Assembly: GCA_022821545.1 (NCBI GenBank)
Contig: JAJEDJ010000035.1
Coordinates: 19,629-83,628 of the forward strand
DNA length: 64,000 bases
Direction of reading: 5' to 3'
Source: Caldilineaceae bacterium
GTDB taxonomy: Bacteria > Chloroflexota > Anaerolineae > Caldilineales > Caldilineaceae
Shown here: positions 53,847-63,534 of the stretch, piece by piece
Position numbering within the stretch: the stretch's first letter is position 1
How the letters are laid out: every line of letters begins with the position of its first letter
Translations under genes and position numbers: made by a program
Notes under the pieces: generated by a model
Seen by the model: the letters and a program-made list of their open reading frames with translations, nothing else
Databases searched by the model: none
Told to the model about the DNA's origin: nothing

Positions 53847-55133
53847 TTAACCCTCTCCGTCTCGTAGCCGCCAGCTGTCGCGCAGGTAGGCGAGCCGCCC
53901 CCCGACCACCGTAGCCACCACCTGCGCCTCCCCGTCCAGCAGTGTCAGATCGGCGCGGGCCCCGGGTCGAATCCGCCCCACCTCTCTGTCGATACCCATC
54001 GCCTGGGCTTGGGAAAGGCTTGTCGCCGGCCACGCCTGCACAAGCGGCCAGCCCGTGGCCGACATGAAGTTTCTCAGCGCCGCATCCAGCGTCAAGACCG
54101 ATCCGGCGAGGGTCCCGTCTTCCAGCCTGCAAGCCCCATCCTTGACGATGACGGGCAGGCGGCCCATTTCATACCGGCCTTCCGGCATGCCCGCGGCCCC
54201 AATCGCGTCGCTGATCAGCAGTGTGCGCGCCGGCCCTTTGCAGCGTCCAAGAATTCGCATAGCCGCAGGATGGACGTGAATCCCATCGGCGATCAGCTGA
54301 GCGTGAATTCTGTCGTCACTCAATGTCGCGCCCAGCGCGCCCGGTCGGCGGTGGTGGAGGCCGGCCATCGCGTTGTACGTGTGCGTGGCCTGCGAGACGC
54401 CTGCGTCAATTGCCGAGGAAGCCTCCTCGAATGTAGCTGCCGTGTGCCCCATTACAACGCGCACACCGGCCTCAAGCGCCCTCCCGATCAAGGCATCCGT
54501 TCCCGGCGCCTCAGGAGCCAGCGTAATCATTCGGACCGGGCCGGCGGACAGCAGCTCTTCAAACTCTTCGAGGGATGCGGGCCTTATGAAAGCCGGGTTC
54601 TGCGCGCCGGGAAACTCCGGGCTGAGAAACGGCCCCTCCAGGTGAACGCCAAGCAGGCGAGCGCCGGCGGCCCCGTTCTCACCGTCTCCCGACCGTGGCG
54701 TTTCCATCCGTCGGGCCGCATCCCGGGCCGCATAACGGGCCGTATTCTCGACCGCGGCCAGTGTAGCCTCTCGCGATGCCGTAACCGTCGTCGCGTAAAA
54801 TCCGGTGACGCCGTGCCGGACCAGGAACCGGCTCATCTTTTCGAGGCTCTCAGGCGAAGCGTCCATCACGTCGCCGCCGGCGCTGCCGTGTATGTGAACG
54901 TCGATGAAACCGGGCAGCAGCGTGCAGCCGCTTCCGTCCAGGAAAGGCGCATCCAGGCGTTCGCTATCACTCTGCCAGCTGCCGATCATTCCATCCCGGC
55001 AGGTGAGAGCGAAACTGTGCCCAGGCGGAGCCGTCACAACTCCGAAAACGGTCCGAGCGGTCAGGCCGGCAAGCCCGCCAATCGACGGTGACTCGAACTC
55101 CTCCCGGTCAGCCCCGTCGTCTCTGATGCTCAC
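53847..55133 (-). CDS. nagA: N-acetylglucosamine-6-phosphate deacetylase
   Basis: A 428-residue amidohydrolase that removes acetate from GlcNAc-6-phosphate in amino-sugar recycling. The metal-binding FIDVHIHG, the substrate-site HLEGPFLSPEFPGAQNP, GHTAATFEEA, and THTYNAMAGLHHRRPG are intact. The extra N-terminal 30 residues are polar. The neighbouring glgB lies just upstream on the same strand with a 6-bp gap. No nagB is in view. Confidence 0.95.
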   Translation of the reverse strand: MSIRDDGADREEFESPSIGGLAGLTARTVFGVVTAPPGHSFALTCRDGMIGSWQSDSERLDAPFLDGSGCTLLPGFIDVHIHGSAGGDVMDASPESLEKMSRFLVRHGVTGFYATTVTASREATLAAVENTARYAARDAARRMETPRSGDGENGAAGARLLGVHLEGPFLSPEFPGAQNPAFIRPASLEEFEELLSAGPVRMITLAPEAPGTDALIGRALEAGVRVVMGHTAATFEEASSAIDAGVSQATHTYNAMAGLHHRRPGALGATLSDDRIHAQLIADGIHVHPAAMRILGRCKGPARTLLISDAIGAAGMPEGRYEMGRLPVIVKDGACRLEDGTLAGSVLTLDAALRNFMSATGWPLVQAWPATSLSQAQAMGIDREVGRIRPGARADLTLLDGEAQVVATVVGGRLAYLRDSWRLRDGEG

Positions 55134-55139
55134 AACCTC

Positions 55140-57119
55140 TTACTCCTTGCCCTTCAAGCCCGCGCCCAACTTCCAATAGAGGACACCCAGCGGCGGCAAC
55201 TCCATCAATGCAGACCAGGAGGCGCCCTGCCACGGAATCCCCTCGGCCTCCAGGGGGAATGGATTGTCCAGGCCGCTGCCTCCGTAAATCTGACGGTCAC
55301 TGTTCAAGATCTGGTGATAGTCTCCGGGGCCAGGCAGACCGACGCGGTAGCCGTGCCGCGGGACCGGTGTAAAGTTGCAGACGACGACGATGCAGTTCTC
55401 ACCCTCTGCGTCGCGGCGTACAAAGCTCGTGATCGAATGTTCCGCGTCCTGGTAATCGATCCACTGAAATCCCCCCCAGCTTGCGTCCGACTGGTGCAGT
55501 GCCGTCTCCCAGCAATAGAGCCGATTGCTGTCGCGCACAAAACGCTGCAAAGTGCGGTGTTCCTCGAGCTCCAGCAGATGCCAGTCAAGACTGAAAATCT
55601 CACTCCATTCCCGCAACTGGCCAAACTCCCCACCCATGAAGAGCAGTTTCTTGCCCGGATGAGCGTTCATAAAGCCGTAAAGGAGCCGCAGGTGGGCGAA
55701 CTTTTGCCATGGATCGCCCGGCATCTTCTCAAGCATTGACCCCTTCAGATGAACAACCTCGTCGTGGCTCAGTGGGAGAATGAAATTCTCGCTGAACGCG
55801 TAGCTGAGGCTGTAAGTTATCAAGTGATGATTGTAGCGCCGGAACAGCGGGTCCATCTCAAAGAAGTTCAACGTGTCGTTCATCCAGCCCATATTCCACT
55901 TGTAGTCGAATCCCAGCCCGCCGCTGTTCGCGGGGCGCGAGACCATCGGCCAGATGCTGCTCTCCTCGGCGATCGTCAGCACGCCCGGCGCCCGCTCGTG
56001 CAAAATCTCGTTCGTCTTCCGCAGCAAAGAGATTGCGTCCAGGTTTTCGTGGCCGCCATGCTGGTTGGGAATCCACTCCGCCCCCTCTCTGCTGTAGTCC
56101 AGGTAGAGCATCGAGGCCACCGCATCCACGCGCAGGCCGTCAATGTGGTACTCCTCCGCCCAGAACAGCGCGCTGGCCGCGAGGAAATTACGTACCTCGT
56201 TGCGCCCGTAATCGAAGATCTTCGTGCCCCAGTCTGGATGGTCGCCGCGGCGCGGGTCCTCATACTCGTACAACGCGGCGCCGTCAAAGTAGGCCAGTCC
56301 GTGGGCATCCTTGGGAAAGTGGGCCGGCACCCAGTCCAGAAGGACGCCGATCTGATTCTGATGGCAGTGGTCGACGAAATACTTGAAATCATCCGGCGTC
56401 CCGAAGCGGCATGTCGGCGCGAAATACCCAGTGCTCTGGTAGCCCCAGGATCCCTCAAACGGGTGTTCGGTCACAGGCAGGAGTTCGATGTGCGTGTAGC
56501 CCATCTCCTTGACGTAGTCGACCAGCTGGTGCGCCAGCTGCCGGTATCCCAGTACTCGATTGTCCTCGGGGTTTCGCCGCCAGCTGCTCAGATGAACTTC
56601 ATAGATGTTCAGGGGTTGGTCCAGCGCCTGCCTGCTGCAGCGACTCTCGACCCACGCGTCGTCTCCCCACGGATAGCTGTCCAGCGGCCAGATCCTGGAA
56701 GCGGTTCCAGGCGGATGCTCCGCGTAAAAGCCATACGGGTCCGACTTGTCGATCCGAAAGTCCACCAGCGGGAGTTGGATGGAAAACTTGTATTCGCTGC
56801 CGGCCTCCAAACGGGCGCTCGGCGCGCCGCTCTCTGATGGCATCGGCGCTGAGGGGATGAACAGCTCCCAGATTCCCTCTCGGTGGGCGTGCATTGGGTG
56901 GACTTGCGGATTCCACCCGTTAAAGGCTCCGATTACGCTTACGCCCTGGGCATTTGGCGCCCAGACCGCGAACTGCACGCCGATGACCCCCTCCACCGTA
57001 CGGAAGTGGGCGCCGAATTTGCGGTAGCAATAGAGAAAGTTGCCCTCTCCAAACAGGAAGGCCTCGTCATCCGTAAACCACGAACTGTTCAATGGACTGC
57101 GTCCTTCGCTTCCAGCCAT
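55140..57119 (-). CDS. glgB: 1,4-alpha-glucan branching enzyme GlgB
   Basis: A 659-residue GH13 branching enzyme that makes alpha-1,6 branches in glycogen. It has an N-terminal CBM48-like domain ([21 protein letters not shown]), then the TIM barrel with [25 protein letters not shown], nucleophile Asp in [12 protein letters not shown], acid/base Glu in [10 protein letters not shown], and HDEVVHLKG. The first 30 codons of the open frame begin with TTG 57206 inside the upstream glycosyltransferase; ATG 57119 gives the usual start, so I prefer it. The neighbouring synthase gene makes a glycogen pair with it. Confidence 0.95.
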   Translation of the reverse strand: MAGSEGRSPLNSSWFTDDEAFLFGEGNFLYCYRKFGAHFRTVEGVIGVQFAVWAPNAQGVSVIGAFNGWNPQVHPMHAHREGIWELFIPSAPMPSESGAPSARLEAGSEYKFSIQLPLVDFRIDKSDPYGFYAEHPPGTASRIWPLDSYPWGDDAWVESRCSRQALDQPLNIYEVHLSSWRRNPEDNRVLGYRQLAHQLVDYVKEMGYTHIELLPVTEHPFEGSWGYQSTGYFAPTCRFGTPDDFKYFVDHCHQNQIGVLLDWVPAHFPKDAHGLAYFDGAALYEYEDPRRGDHPDWGTKIFDYGRNEVRNFLAASALFWAEEYHIDGLRVDAVASMLYLDYSREGAEWIPNQHGGHENLDAISLLRKTNEILHERAPGVLTIAEESSIWPMVSRPANSGGLGFDYKWNMGWMNDTLNFFEMDPLFRRYNHHLITYSLSYAFSENFILPLSHDEVVHLKGSMLEKMPGDPWQKFAHLRLLYGFMNAHPGKKLLFMGGEFGQLREWSEIFSLDWHLLELEEHRTLQRFVRDSNRLYCWETALHQSDASWGGFQWIDYQDAEHSITSFVRRDAEGENCIVVVCNFTPVPRHGYRVGLPGPGDYHQILNSDRQIYGGSGLDNPFPLEAEGIPWQGASWSALMELPPLGVLYWKLGAGLKGKE

Positions 57120-57183
57120 GGGGATTCCGGTAAGCGGACGGCGCAAAACTTGCGTGGATACTCTTGCGAATTGCAGGCGGCCG

Positions 57184-59064
57184 CTATGCCTTGCATATTC
57201 TTGCAAGTCCGGGCAAAAAGCTGGTCTCCACGACCGCTTCCCAGCTCATCCTGCCCGCCAGCGCGCTGCCGCGCCGCCGCAGTTCGGTCTTTTCCTTGCG
57301 GCTGCCGGGAAGGCGTTCAAAAATCTGCCTTGCAGTCGCTTCTGAATTGCGGGCCTCGATGCTGGCCCGAACGGGGGCGCCAATGTCCAGCGCATCCCGC
57401 GGCGTGCCGGGCGCCTGCCCTTCCGGCAAGCCAATATAGTCCGCGACCACCAGCGGGAAAGTTCTTTCGGCAAAAGCGCTGCCGAGCGCCCCGCCGCCGG
57501 GCAGCGTGATTCGACCACTGCCGCGTCCTTCCCGCTCGTCTGCCGCCGGTTCCCTTTGTTCGACGAGCTCGTTCGCTGCCCGCTGCACGGAGCCGATCAG
57601 ACCGCACGCACTGCTGACGCAGGAGATGGCGCCGAACTGGACAGGCTCGATCTGCGATATCCCAAACGGTTCATAGATGCTCTGCCCGAACTCAAGGTCG
57701 CTGCCGCGGCGAATGTCGCTGAACGTCATGTCCGCAGGCATGCGCCTGCCGCATCGGTCCCGGCTCCAGCCGAACTGGTTCACGAGGACGATCTTGCTGC
57801 TGCCGGCCGAATGATTAAAGGGCTCGACGTCGTCAAAAAAGAAGGGCGCCTCCTCTCCAACCAGGTCGCCGTTGTCGCCCCGATGGCCCACAGGCCACCC
57901 ATACAAAGTTTCCCAGCTTTCAACCTGCTCCGGCTGGCGGCCGGCCGGTGTGTTGCTGGCCAGCACAAAGAGCGCCGCCGTCTTCCCGGACGACGCCAGC
58001 AGCCTGTCCAGATGGCTCGCCACCCGCACGTCTCGCCACAGCGCTTTGGACAGCACCATCCGCGCCACGTGCGTAAAGACGTAATCCGGCCTGTACCCAA
58101 GGAGCGTGTTGCAGTATTCCTGTAACCGGCGCTTGGAATCCAGCAGGTCCGCAACCTCAACCTCTTCCGACCGGATGCCGTTGTAAACAAGATCGATCCT
58201 GCAATTGGCGAAAGGCCCGCCCAGGAATCGCAGCTCTTCCCGCACGGTGTCACTGACGGCAAATATGGCGTCGCAATGGATCGCCTGGCGAACGATCGCA
58301 TGTTTGAAATAGGAACTCTGCTCGCCAAAAACCGTATCCAGCGGCAAATGGGATTCGCGGGCGCGCAGGAGCGCGTTGTAGAAGCGCGTATCGTGACCCG
58401 AGTGGCTCTCCACCAGCAACCGGGCCGTCGCTACCTCATGGGCATAGAAGACGGTGCGCCACTGCTCCGGCTCATTCAGCTGCGCGGCAAAAGCGACCGG
58501 AAGGCCCAGCCACTCGTGGGCGATAATCACCCGCTCGTGCGCCGCCAGCCCCTCGTCAACCCCCAGCGCTTTGAGACCGGCAAAAAGCGGCTGGGCGATC
58601 GACATATAGAGGTTGTACTCGAAATCATGGTTGTAGCGAAAGCTCTCGACGCCGTAGTTTTCCCACAGAAAGTAACTGAATCTCTCCAAGTGACCCCTGT
58701 GCGGATTGCTGGCATCGACCAGCAATATCTCATGCTCCACGTCGCCAAAACGGCGCAGCCCGTAGAGAAGGCCAACCTGAAACGTCCGCTCAACTGTTCG
58801 TAATGCCTGCTGGACCTCCTCGCCGACGTCGTAGAGTATCCCGTGCAGGCTGCTGTAGTGGATCTGCACACCGTTGCGCGGGTCGGTCAGCCGCTCCATC
58901 TGCACCGGATCCCAGCCAAACATCGGCCCGACCAGAACCGTCCTTCTGACCTGCTCGTTATATGATTTTGTACTCAGAATACCGTCCAGCACCGAACCGA
59001 TGCCGCCAACTTTCGCGCCGGCTTCATGCGTAGCGTGGACGGCAAGCGGGATGGAATACGTCAC
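57184..59064 (-). CDS. Glycogen-synthase-like glycosyltransferase (GT3/GT5 superfamily)
   Basis: A 626-residue GT-B enzyme. The N-terminus has [22 protein letters not shown], in which GGIG lies in the nucleotide-sugar loop; [37 protein letters not shown], and [13 protein letters not shown] (the E-x7-E nucleotide motif) follow in the order of GT3-type glycogen synthases. It most likely extends alpha-1,4-glucan from a nucleotide-glucose. GTG 59064 follows CGGGAGG at optimal spacing on the minus strand, so the longer frame to 59175 is rejected. Its end lies 64 bp before the glgB ATG. Together they form a glycogen synthesis unit. Confidence 0.85.
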   Translation of the reverse strand: MTYSIPLAVHATHEAGAKVGGIGSVLDGILSTKSYNEQVRRTVLVGPMFGWDPVQMERLTDPRNGVQIHYSSLHGILYDVGEEVQQALRTVERTFQVGLLYGLRRFGDVEHEILLVDASNPHRGHLERFSYFLWENYGVESFRYNHDFEYNLYMSIAQPLFAGLKALGVDEGLAAHERVIIAHEWLGLPVAFAAQLNEPEQWRTVFYAHEVATARLLVESHSGHDTRFYNALLRARESHLPLDTVFGEQSSYFKHAIVRQAIHCDAIFAVSDTVREELRFLGGPFANCRIDLVYNGIRSEEVEVADLLDSKRRLQEYCNTLLGYRPDYVFTHVARMVLSKALWRDVRVASHLDRLLASSGKTAALFVLASNTPAGRQPEQVESWETLYGWPVGHRGDNGDLVGEEAPFFFDDVEPFNHSAGSSKIVLVNQFGWSRDRCGRRMPADMTFSDIRRGSDLEFGQSIYEPFGISQIEPVQFGAISCVSSACGLIGSVQRAANELVEQREPAADEREGRGSGRITLPGGGALGSAFAERTFPLVVADYIGLPEGQAPGTPRDALDIGAPVRASIEARNSEATARQIFERLPGSRKEKTELRRRGSALAGRMSWEAVVETSFLPGLARICKA

Positions 59065-59303
59065 AAGGACCTCCCGAAATGACCCGATTTCGCTCCCATC
59101 ATAGCATAGGAATTCGACTGCCTGCGAATGAGCTCCCTCCACCCCGCCCGGCCCTCTCTCGGCCCCGCCTACCACAACGAACCACCGACCACTGCCTGCT
59201 GGTCCGCTGACTACTGACTACTGACCACTCAAATTGAGAAATGGCCCATTCTATGCTAAGGTGGCGACCGGGTTCCCGCCTGCAAGTCGCAAAAGGACAG
59301 TTG

Positions 59304-60461
59304 ATGGCCGCAGAAAAAGTTGCGCAACTGCAGCAGCAAAGTCGCCGGCTGACCCTGATATGCAGCCTGACGCTCCTGATCGGTGTCCTTCTGTTGCGTG
59401 TCGGCGCCCTTAACCCCGATTTCAGTATCCGCCGCTGGTTCATGATCTCAGCGCTCACTGTGGCGGGCCTGTTCTGGTTTCTGCGACGCGTCCTGCCCCA
59501 GAATCATCCCCCAGGCAGTCAAGAACTCTTCGCCGATCTTGGCTCCGCCAACAGACTCACCATTTACCGCGGCCTTGCCTACGCGTGGATGGCCGGTTTC
59601 CTTCTGTTGCCAAGGCCCGGGGGCCCCGCCGACTGGCTGCCTGCCCTCCTCTATGTCGGGGCATCTGTCGCCGATGTTTTCGATGGCTACCTGGCTCGTA
59701 AGTCGGAGAGAGTTACCCGCCTTGGAGAAACGCTGGACATGGAGTTCGACGGATTCGGCGTCCTCGTAGGCTGCGCCCTGGCCGTGCAATACGGCCAGCT
59801 GCCCCTGGTATTCCTGCTGGTCGCTTTTGCGCGTCCGCTCTTTGTCTGGGGTATGCTGTGGCGTACGCGCAAGGGGCTTGCCAACCACCCGTTGACCGAC
59901 AGTGATCAGCGGCGCATCATGGCCGGCCTGCTTATGATCTTTCTGTCCACGGTATTGTGGCCCATATTCGAGCCCCCCGTTACCTACGCGGTTGGCGCCG
60001 TTTTCGGAGGCGCAGTGGCGCTCAGCTTCGTACGCGACTGGCTTGTCACGATCGGCTGGCTGCGGCCGCATCATCCCGCATACATCCTCTGGCGCGCCCG
60101 CCTCAAACTTTGGGCCTTCGCCTGGACGCCTGTCGTCCTCAGGATCGCTATAGCCCTGCTGGTCTCACTGCTGGTTTCGAGCCTTCTTGCGACAGCGACC
60201 GCTCTGCCAGCCCCGCTGAGTTGGTCCGTCGCCGCCGTCGCCGCCATCGCAGGCTTGACGGCCCTGTTCGGCATTGGCGCCAGGACATCGGCCGGTTTTG
60301 TCATCGCCGCCGCCTTCCTCCACTTCATCTACGGCGGACAGCCCTGGCTGGGGCTGACGCTGCTCGTCCTCTCTTCTCTCCTGCTCATTCTTGGCAGCGG
60401 CCACTTCACGCTCTGGGTCCCCGAGGAACGCTGGCTACGCGTCGGGGCCGCCGGCTCGTAA
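59304..60461 (+). CDS. CDP-alcohol phosphatidyltransferase-family membrane protein
   Basis: A 385-residue membrane protein with the CDP-alcohol phosphotransferase signature D-G-x2-A-R-x8-G-x3-D-x3-D (DGYLARKSERVTRLGETLDMEFD), whose aspartates bind Mg or Mn. Members join CDP-diacylglycerol or similar to an alcohol such as glycerol-phosphate or inositol in phospholipid synthesis. About ten hydrophobic segments are seen, more than the usual six; the C-terminal 150 residues are an extra membrane region. ATG 59304 follows AAAGGA; ATG 59241 is an alternative. The alcohol substrate is not known. Confidence 0.85.
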   Translation: MAAEKVAQLQQQSRRLTLICSLTLLIGVLLLRVGALNPDFSIRRWFMISALTVAGLFWFLRRVLPQNHPPGSQELFADLGSANRLTIYRGLAYAWMAGFLLLPRPGGPADWLPALLYVGASVADVFDGYLARKSERVTRLGETLDMEFDGFGVLVGCALAVQYGQLPLVFLLVAFARPLFVWGMLWRTRKGLANHPLTDSDQRRIMAGLLMIFLSTVLWPIFEPPVTYAVGAVFGGAVALSFVRDWLVTIGWLRPHHPAYILWRARLKLWAFAWTPVVLRIAIALLVSLLVSSLLATATALPAPLSWSVAAVAAIAGLTALFGIGARTSAGFVIAAAFLHFIYGGQPWLGLTLLVLSSLLLILGSGHFTLWVPEERWLRVGAAGS

Positions 60462-60520
60462 CTGCTGTACGGCCCCACAATCTCAAGCAGTTTTTATGAT
60501 AAGGGCGCGTTGACGTCAGC

Positions 60521-60550
60521 AGATTTCACAATAGCAGATTTCACAATAGC
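60521..60550. repeat. Two 15-bp direct repeats AGATTTCACAATAGC
   Basis: AGATTTCACAATAGC occurs twice back to back (60521-60535 and 60536-60550), followed by a weaker third copy, GGATTTCGCAGTGG. No function is evident. Confidence 0.8.
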
Positions 60551-60695
60551 GGATTTCGCAGTGGTTGGCGGCGCGCCAACCCAGCGCTTAAGTAAGCGTG
60601 AATACTGAACCGTCCGCGCCTGTTTTTGACCGGGACTTTCGGATCATTGGAATAGGGCTTGCTCACTCCGCTCTCTCCTCGCAATCCCCCAATTA

Positions 60696-60723
60696 TTGAC
60701 ATGACCACAACATGATATAGACT
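60696..60723 (+). promoter_or_regulatory. Predicted promoter of the secreted FN3/Ig-like gene
   Basis: A perfect TTGACA at 60696-60701 and TAGACT at 60718-60723 with a 16-bp spacer. A start near 60730 gives a leader of about 92 nt before GTG 60822. Confidence 0.45.
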
Positions 60724-60821
60724 TGATTTTGACTCGGATATTACACATGAGTGGAGTGTACTTATATCCTGCATTTCTGATCACTAATCACTGTCGATAA
60801 TTTCAAAAAGGGGACGAATCT

Positions 60822-62225
60822 GTGAATCTCCAAAATCTGAACATCACCACAGCAACGCGGTGGGTGTTACTGACGCTGGCCGTAGTGTTGATCACAGTTT
60901 GGGCGCTTACTACTGCCAATCCGGTCAACGCCCAGTCCGACGCGCTGCCCAAACCGGGGGGAGTGAACGTACAGACCACGCAGGGTTCGCTGGAAGTGTC
61001 AGTGACCTGGACCAGCGTATCGGGAGCCACATCTTACCGGGTACGTCTACGTGAAGCCGGACCTGGCAACAGTCTCACTGACGTAGCCAGTCCCACAAAC
61101 ACCTCGGCTACAATTGAGGTGGGTGGTTTCGGCGAGTGGGTCGTCCGCGTTGAAGCTTGCAACGACAACGGCTGCGGACGAGGCTCCGCGGTTCGGTTTA
61201 CGGTAGTAGACGTTCAGGGTTCCGCCTCGGGTTCCTCCGAACCGACGTCAACGCCGGAGCCAACCGCTCAGGGTTCCGCCTCGGGTTCCTCCGAACCGAC
61301 GCCAACGCCGGAGCCGGCCCCTCAGAGCTCCGCTTCGGGTTCCACCAATACCGGGAGCAGCGGCTCTGAGCCTCTGTCGCTCTTCGTCAGTTTCAAGGAC
61401 CAGAAACTGGTTTGGACCAAGGGCGTAGCGTTCCGTAAAGTCCTGCCCGCAACTCAAGGCGGAACCGACCCCATCACCTACAGTCTGGAACACGAGCGCG
61501 CGAGCGTACGCAATGAACTCGGAAGTCTGCCGGCTGGCGTCACCTTCACCGCAAGCACACGGACGATCAGCGGGACGCCGACCACAGCCACCAGAATGTG
61601 GACTTTCCTCACCTACAAGGCCACGGACTCGGCCACTCCGCCCAACTCGGTTGAGGTCGTCATGCTGTACCTTGTAGAATCCAACATACAGTTCTCGGCT
61701 ACGATTCCCGACATGGAGTTCACCGTCGGGCAGGACATCGGCGTTGTGCAACTTCCCACTGCGACCGGTTGCGACGCCTGTTCGTATAGAATAATGCCCC
61801 TGAGGCCGCAGGGCATCGGCAGGAGGGGAACCACATTGGTGGGGACACCAACAGCGCCGACGAACAGTCCGGTCACCGTCACCTATGAGGCAACGGACTC
61901 TCTGGGTTACGACAAATCCATCCAGTTCCGCATCACGGTGAATCCGCCGGTTCGGATCAGTGGAGGCCGCGTTCCCAGCTTCCGTTCCGGGGTAGCGATC
62001 AATCCGCCGCACCAACTGCCCGCCGCGACTGGCGGCACTGGAACAATTACGTACTCGATTCACAGGATAGGCCGGTCACTGCCCACAGGCGTCACGTTCG
62101 ACTCGGCAACCCGCAGCTTGTCCGGCACGCCGGCGCAACCCACCAGTCGCTACTGGATGTGGTACCAGGCTACGGATGAACTGGGATCCACTCACCGCGA
62201 ACGGGTCTGGCTGGGAGTTGACTGA
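60822..62225 (+). CDS. Secreted protein with FN3 and putative Ig-like (cadherin-like) repeats
   Basis: A 467-residue exported protein. A signal peptide (TRWVLLTLAVVLITVWALTT) leads to a fibronectin type III-like domain (SVTWTSVSGATSYRVRLREAG, later GEWVVRVEACNDNGCG), then a Ser/Pro/Glu-rich linker of three repeated units, and then three Ig-like repeats of the He_PIG type, each with a xxPA-T-G-G-T-x-x-I-T-Y-S...L-P-x-G-V-T-F-x-x-x-T-R-x-x-S-G-T-P core (the second is divergent). Such proteins usually stick to surfaces or other proteins; it has no sortase motif. GTG start behind AAGGGGA. A strong terminator follows. Confidence 0.82.
   Translation: MNLQNLNITTATRWVLLTLAVVLITVWALTTANPVNAQSDALPKPGGVNVQTTQGSLEVSVTWTSVSGATSYRVRLREAGPGNSLTDVASPTNTSATIEVGGFGEWVVRVEACNDNGCGRGSAVRFTVVDVQGSASGSSEPTSTPEPTAQGSASGSSEPTPTPEPAPQSSASGSTNTGSSGSEPLSLFVSFKDQKLVWTKGVAFRKVLPATQGGTDPITYSLEHERASVRNELGSLPAGVTFTASTRTISGTPTTATRMWTFLTYKATDSATPPNSVEVVMLYLVESNIQFSATIPDMEFTVGQDIGVVQLPTATGCDACSYRIMPLRPQGIGRRGTTLVGTPTAPTNSPVTVTYEATDSLGYDKSIQFRITVNPPVRISGGRVPSFRSGVAINPPHQLPAATGGTGTITYSIHRIGRSLPTGVTFDSATRSLSGTPAQPTSRYWMWYQATDELGSTHRERVWLGVD
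61215..61376. repeat. Three 54-bp tandem repeats in the linker of the secreted protein
   Basis: A 54-bp unit starts at 61215, 61269 and 61323. The first two copies are nearly identical and the third is diverged. Each codes for an 18-residue Q-G-S-A-S-G-S-S-E-P-T-linker with T-P-E-P. The period is a multiple of three, so copy-number change would keep the frame. Confidence 0.8.
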
Positions 62226-62258
62226 TCCAGCCAACGGCTCCTTTATTCGGCCCGAACC

Positions 62259-62285
62259 AAAGCCCCAGTCGATAACTGGGGCTTT
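62259..62285 (+). terminator. Rho-independent terminator after the secreted FN3/Ig-like gene
   Basis: AAAGCCCCAGT at 62259-62269 and ACTGGGGCTTT at 62275-62285 form an 11-bp perfect stem with a 5-base loop (CGATA). The arm's TTT gives a short U-tail. It lies about 35 bp after the stop codon at 62225. Confidence 0.75.
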
Positions 62286-62480
62286 GCTGATCTGGCGCCT
62301 TCCTGACTTACTGCCGGTCACTACACTACCTTGTTTGTTTCTCTATCCTTGACACCTACGACTATTGACCTGCCCCCCCGCCCCCCCAAGAGCCGGTCCA
62401 GGCAACACGATAGTAAACTGCCGTCCCGCGCCTTCCCGGCCCCCTCAGCCGCCCTGACCGGCTTCTTAGTCCACACGCCC

Positions 62481-63008
62481 TTAGCCCCCGGTATCATCTG
62501 TGGCGGTTCCCTTGTACAGCAGTCTGAGGAACTCTTCTGTCTCCTCCGTGCTAAACGCGCTGAAATCCATCTTCGGTTGCTCCTTCGTCGGATCACCGTC
62601 CGGTTTCCCGGTCCGCTCCTCGTCCGGCCCGCTCCCCTCCATGCCCTCCGGCGCGTCCGGACCCAGCGGCTTCGACTTCCTTTCCATCATCTTCAGAACC
62701 GCCTTGGACACCCGCGGCGTCCCATGCCCCCCCGGCGTCCCATGCCCCTCCGGCGTCCCATGCCCCTCCGTCGCCAGTGGTCGCTGAAACCCCGGCAGCT
62801 TCTTAGCCCGCGCCATCTGCTGCATCTGATTGACTTCAGCCTTCATGCGTACCGCCTCCAGTCGCGCCTTCAGATCGCGCGCAACCGTACTCTCGTCCAC
62901 GCCCAGCTCGGCTGCGATCGCCCGCTTCGACTTCCCGGCCAGCGACAACTCGTGTACCCGCTCCCGCCGCGCCTCCATCTCCGCCTCTCTCCTGCTCCTC
63001 GCGCTCAT
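62481..63008 (-). CDS. Helix-turn-helix protein with low-complexity repeat, phage-like
   Basis: A 175-residue protein: the first 65 residues are a helix-turn-helix (LSLAGKSKRAIAAELGVDESTVARDL) typical of small terminase-like or resolvase-like HTH proteins, preceded by a basic coiled stretch. Then a Gly-His-Gly-Thr-Pro motif is repeated three times (residues about 79-96), and the tail is acidic and Pro-rich. No catalytic domain is seen. AGGAG lies just before the ATG on the minus strand. It faces away from the zinc-motif gene at 63535. The composition and loose spacing fit an accessory region. Confidence 0.68.
   Translation of the reverse strand: MSARSRREAEMEARRERVHELSLAGKSKRAIAAELGVDESTVARDLKARLEAVRMKAEVNQMQQMARAKKLPGFQRPLATEGHGTPEGHGTPGGHGTPRVSKAVLKMMERKSKPLGPDAPEGMEGSGPDEERTGKPDGDPTKEQPKMDFSAFSTEETEEFLRLLYKGTATDDTGG
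62716..62769. repeat. Three 18-bp tandem repeats within the HTH gene
   Basis: GGCGTCCCATGCCCC units of 18 bp begin at 62716, 62734 and 62752. On the minus strand they code for G-H-G-T-P-x, so the period keeps codon phase and could vary by whole units. Confidence 0.8.
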
Positions 63009-63534
63009 ATCTCCTGAATCCCCACTCCTTCATCCCCACTCCTCCATCTCCATTCCTTCATCTCCATTCCTGCACTTCCATGACTTAACTTCCACGACTC
63101 CATTTCCACAGCTGCCACTCTTCCCCCGCCCCTGCCCTGGCGAGGAGCCGCATTATAGGCCCGCAACACCAACGCCGCAAATCCGCAAACCCCGCAGTTC
63201 CTCACTCCTCTCTCCTCTCCCCTCACTCCTCGCCCTTCCGCACACCCCGCCGTTTCTCACTCCTCACTTCTCTCCGCTCACTCCTCGCCGTTCTTGCCCC
63301 GGTAGAAAACCTGTGTTACTCTTTACGTGATTCCGATACTTGATGCAGCGGCCTGTCCCCAAACGCACGCCCCTGCATACCACGAGGCCCAATCTCGTGA
63401 TAGTTTCGTGCTATCACTGGTCTGGGCCTTTCCGCGTTCAGTACAACCGAACCGACGGCCCGGCCCCAACAACCATCTTCCCGGCCGGCCGCACACACAA
63501 CCGCTGGCCGGCACATGTCAAGGAGAAACTGACT
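63009..63534. other. Intergenic region between divergent accessory genes
   Basis: A 526-bp pyrimidine-rich stretch, with many degenerate CTCCATTCCT-like and CTCACTCCTC-like short repeats between about 63020 and 63295. I see no gene on either strand. The low complexity explains several long spurious open frames here. Confidence 0.6.

Larger units (their letters stand above)
60462..60821. other. Intergenic region before the secreted FN3/Ig-like gene
   Basis: A 360-bp region without a credible gene. It holds a 15-bp direct-repeat pair at 60521-60550 and a predicted promoter at 60696-60723, listed separately. The short minus-strand open frame at 60541-60774 has no coding features. Confidence 0.55.

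Noticed and set aside
54009..55091. A 360-codon open frame opposite nagA
   Set aside because: NagA motifs are complete on the minus strand; the plus frame is Arg/Gly/Pro-rich and motif-free.
55749..56837. A 362-codon open frame on the plus strand inside glgB
   Set aside because: It is antisense to the catalytic core of the branching enzyme, which has all expected motifs; the plus frame has none.
62331..63330. Long plus-strand frames (228 and 166 codons) near the right end
   Set aside because: They are rich in Pro, Leu, Arg and Ser and run through pyrimidine-rich low-complexity DNA or opposite the HTH gene; no ribosome-binding site or motif supports them.
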